The notes under the pieces: generated by a model
What the model was told of the DNA's origin: nothing
Seen by the model: the letters and a program-made list of their open reading frames with translations, nothing else
The model's database searches: none
Shown: piece after piece, positions 63,568-64,000 of the stretch
How positions within the stretch are numbered: position 1 is the first letter of the stretch
How the letters are laid out: each line of letters starts with the position of its first letter
Translations under genes and position numbers: made by a program
Origin: Neoakkermansia glycaniphila
Lineage (GTDB): Bacteria > Verrucomicrobiota > Verrucomicrobiia > Verrucomicrobiales > Akkermansiaceae
Length of the DNA stretch: 64,000 bases
Reading direction: 5' to 3'
NCBI RefSeq assembly: GCF_001683795.1
Contig: NZ_LIGX01000032.1
Location: 1 to 64,000 of the forward strand

Positions 63568-64000
63568 TCAATGGTTCCGTTCGTAGATGCGGACATAGTC
63601 GATCAGGTATTGCCTCGGGAAGTCGTTGCCTTCGACTTTGCCCCCCCAGCTTCCGCCCAGTGCGAGGTTGAGCAGGAGGTAATGCGGCGCGCGGAAGGGG
63701 TTGCTGCCGTCAGGCTGGTTGGCGATGTCCACGGGCAGCGTGCCGTATGGCTTGCCGTCGAGGGTAAAGGTGATGTTTTTGTCGTCCCATTCCATGCCGT
63801 ATACATGGAAGGTATCGGTGAGGCTGGGCTCTTTTGTTTTGATTCCTTTGCTGGCGTTTTTGCGGTTCGTTCCGCCGTCCGTCCTTTTCCAGTGCAGGGT
63901 GGCATGGCAGGTGCCGGGTGCGGAGGAGACGTATTCCATGATGTCGATTTCACCGCATGCGGGCCAGCCGACTTTGGGGCGGCTGGTGCCCAGCATCCAG
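63568..64000 (-). CDS. GH16 family glycosidase, 5' part outside window
   Basis: 144 codons are visible and the frame stays open at the window edge, so the N-terminus is missing. The GH16 catalytic motif GEIDIMEYV (ExDxxE, nucleophile and acid/base Glu) lies close to the edge. FHVYGMEWDDKNITFTLDG and HYLLLNLALGGSWGG ... DYVRIYER complete the beta-jelly roll of laminarinase/endo-beta-galactosidase-like enzymes. In a mucin user it may cut poly-LacNAc, but beta-glucanase activity is equally possible from this fragment. Confidence 0.9.
   Translation of the reverse strand, partial: WMLGTSRPKVGWPACGEIDIMEYVSSAPGTCHATLHWKRTDGGTNRKNASKGIKTKEPSLTDTFHVYGMEWDDKNITFTLDGKPYGTLPVDIANQPDGSNPFRAPHYLLLNLALGGSWGGKVEGNDFPRQYLIDYVRIYERNH

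Overview
The window looks like a chromosomal segment of an Akkermansia-type member of the Verrucomicrobiota. The evidence is moderately high GC, exported proteins ending in PEP-CTERM sorting tails, an exported mucin/glycan-hydrolase set (GH2 beta-galactosidase, GH36/Sip1-type protein, GH16), a sialic-acid catabolic pair (N-acetylneuraminate lyase plus N-acylglucosamine 2-epimerase), several secreted proteins of no known family, and almost no Shine-Dalgarno sequences. The genus is inferred from gene content only.

Layout. 1-302: 5S rRNA and its terminator. 507-12759: surface acyltransferases, two M42 aminopeptidases, purD, pyrC, a ferritin-like protein, a CPA2 cation/proton antiporter and a ResB/CcsA cytochrome c assembly pair. 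12864-24213: an RlmI-type methyltransferase, a candidate small RNA with its own promoter and terminator, thiG, a large GH2 beta-galactosidase, HU, RNase HIII, a DacA-like protein with lost catalytic motifs, and a phosphofructokinase. 24353-31146: sialic-acid genes, SSB, a TonB-ExbB-ExbD operon, peptide deformylase and a probable pseudokinase. 31267-41739: glyS, a GH36/Sip1 glycosidase, queE, a PduO-type cobalamin adenosyltransferase, leuS, rpe. 41862-46984: a PEP-CTERM LamG-like protein behind a probable invertible promoter, sufE, argF and an SGNH/MBOAT O-acylation pair. 47126-57025: comEC, a menH-like gene, ychF, efp, lipoproteins, bactofilin, frr, pyrH, an ankyrin protein and an MscS channel. 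57263-64000: a two-gene locus of an unrecognised tandem-repeat secreted family, a second PEP-CTERM gene behind a second probable invertible promoter (apparently in the OFF orientation), and a GH16 glycosidase cut by the window edge.

The most interesting signal is the pair of inverted-repeat elements upstream of the two PEP-CTERM genes (42703-42886 and 63299-63487). Each has about 20-bp inverted arms sharing the core GGATTNNNAATC, and each arm forms the spacer between a -35 box inside the element and a -10 position outside it. At the first locus the TTGACT box faces the gene; at the second the TTGACA box sits at the far end and faces away. This is what two phase-variable invertible promoters, one ON and one OFF, would look like. 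Other points are many sigma70-type promoters with the -10 box only 6-12 nt from the start codon (near-leaderless mRNAs), a candidate sRNA, a pseudokinase, a degenerate S11 peptidase and the repeat-protein locus.
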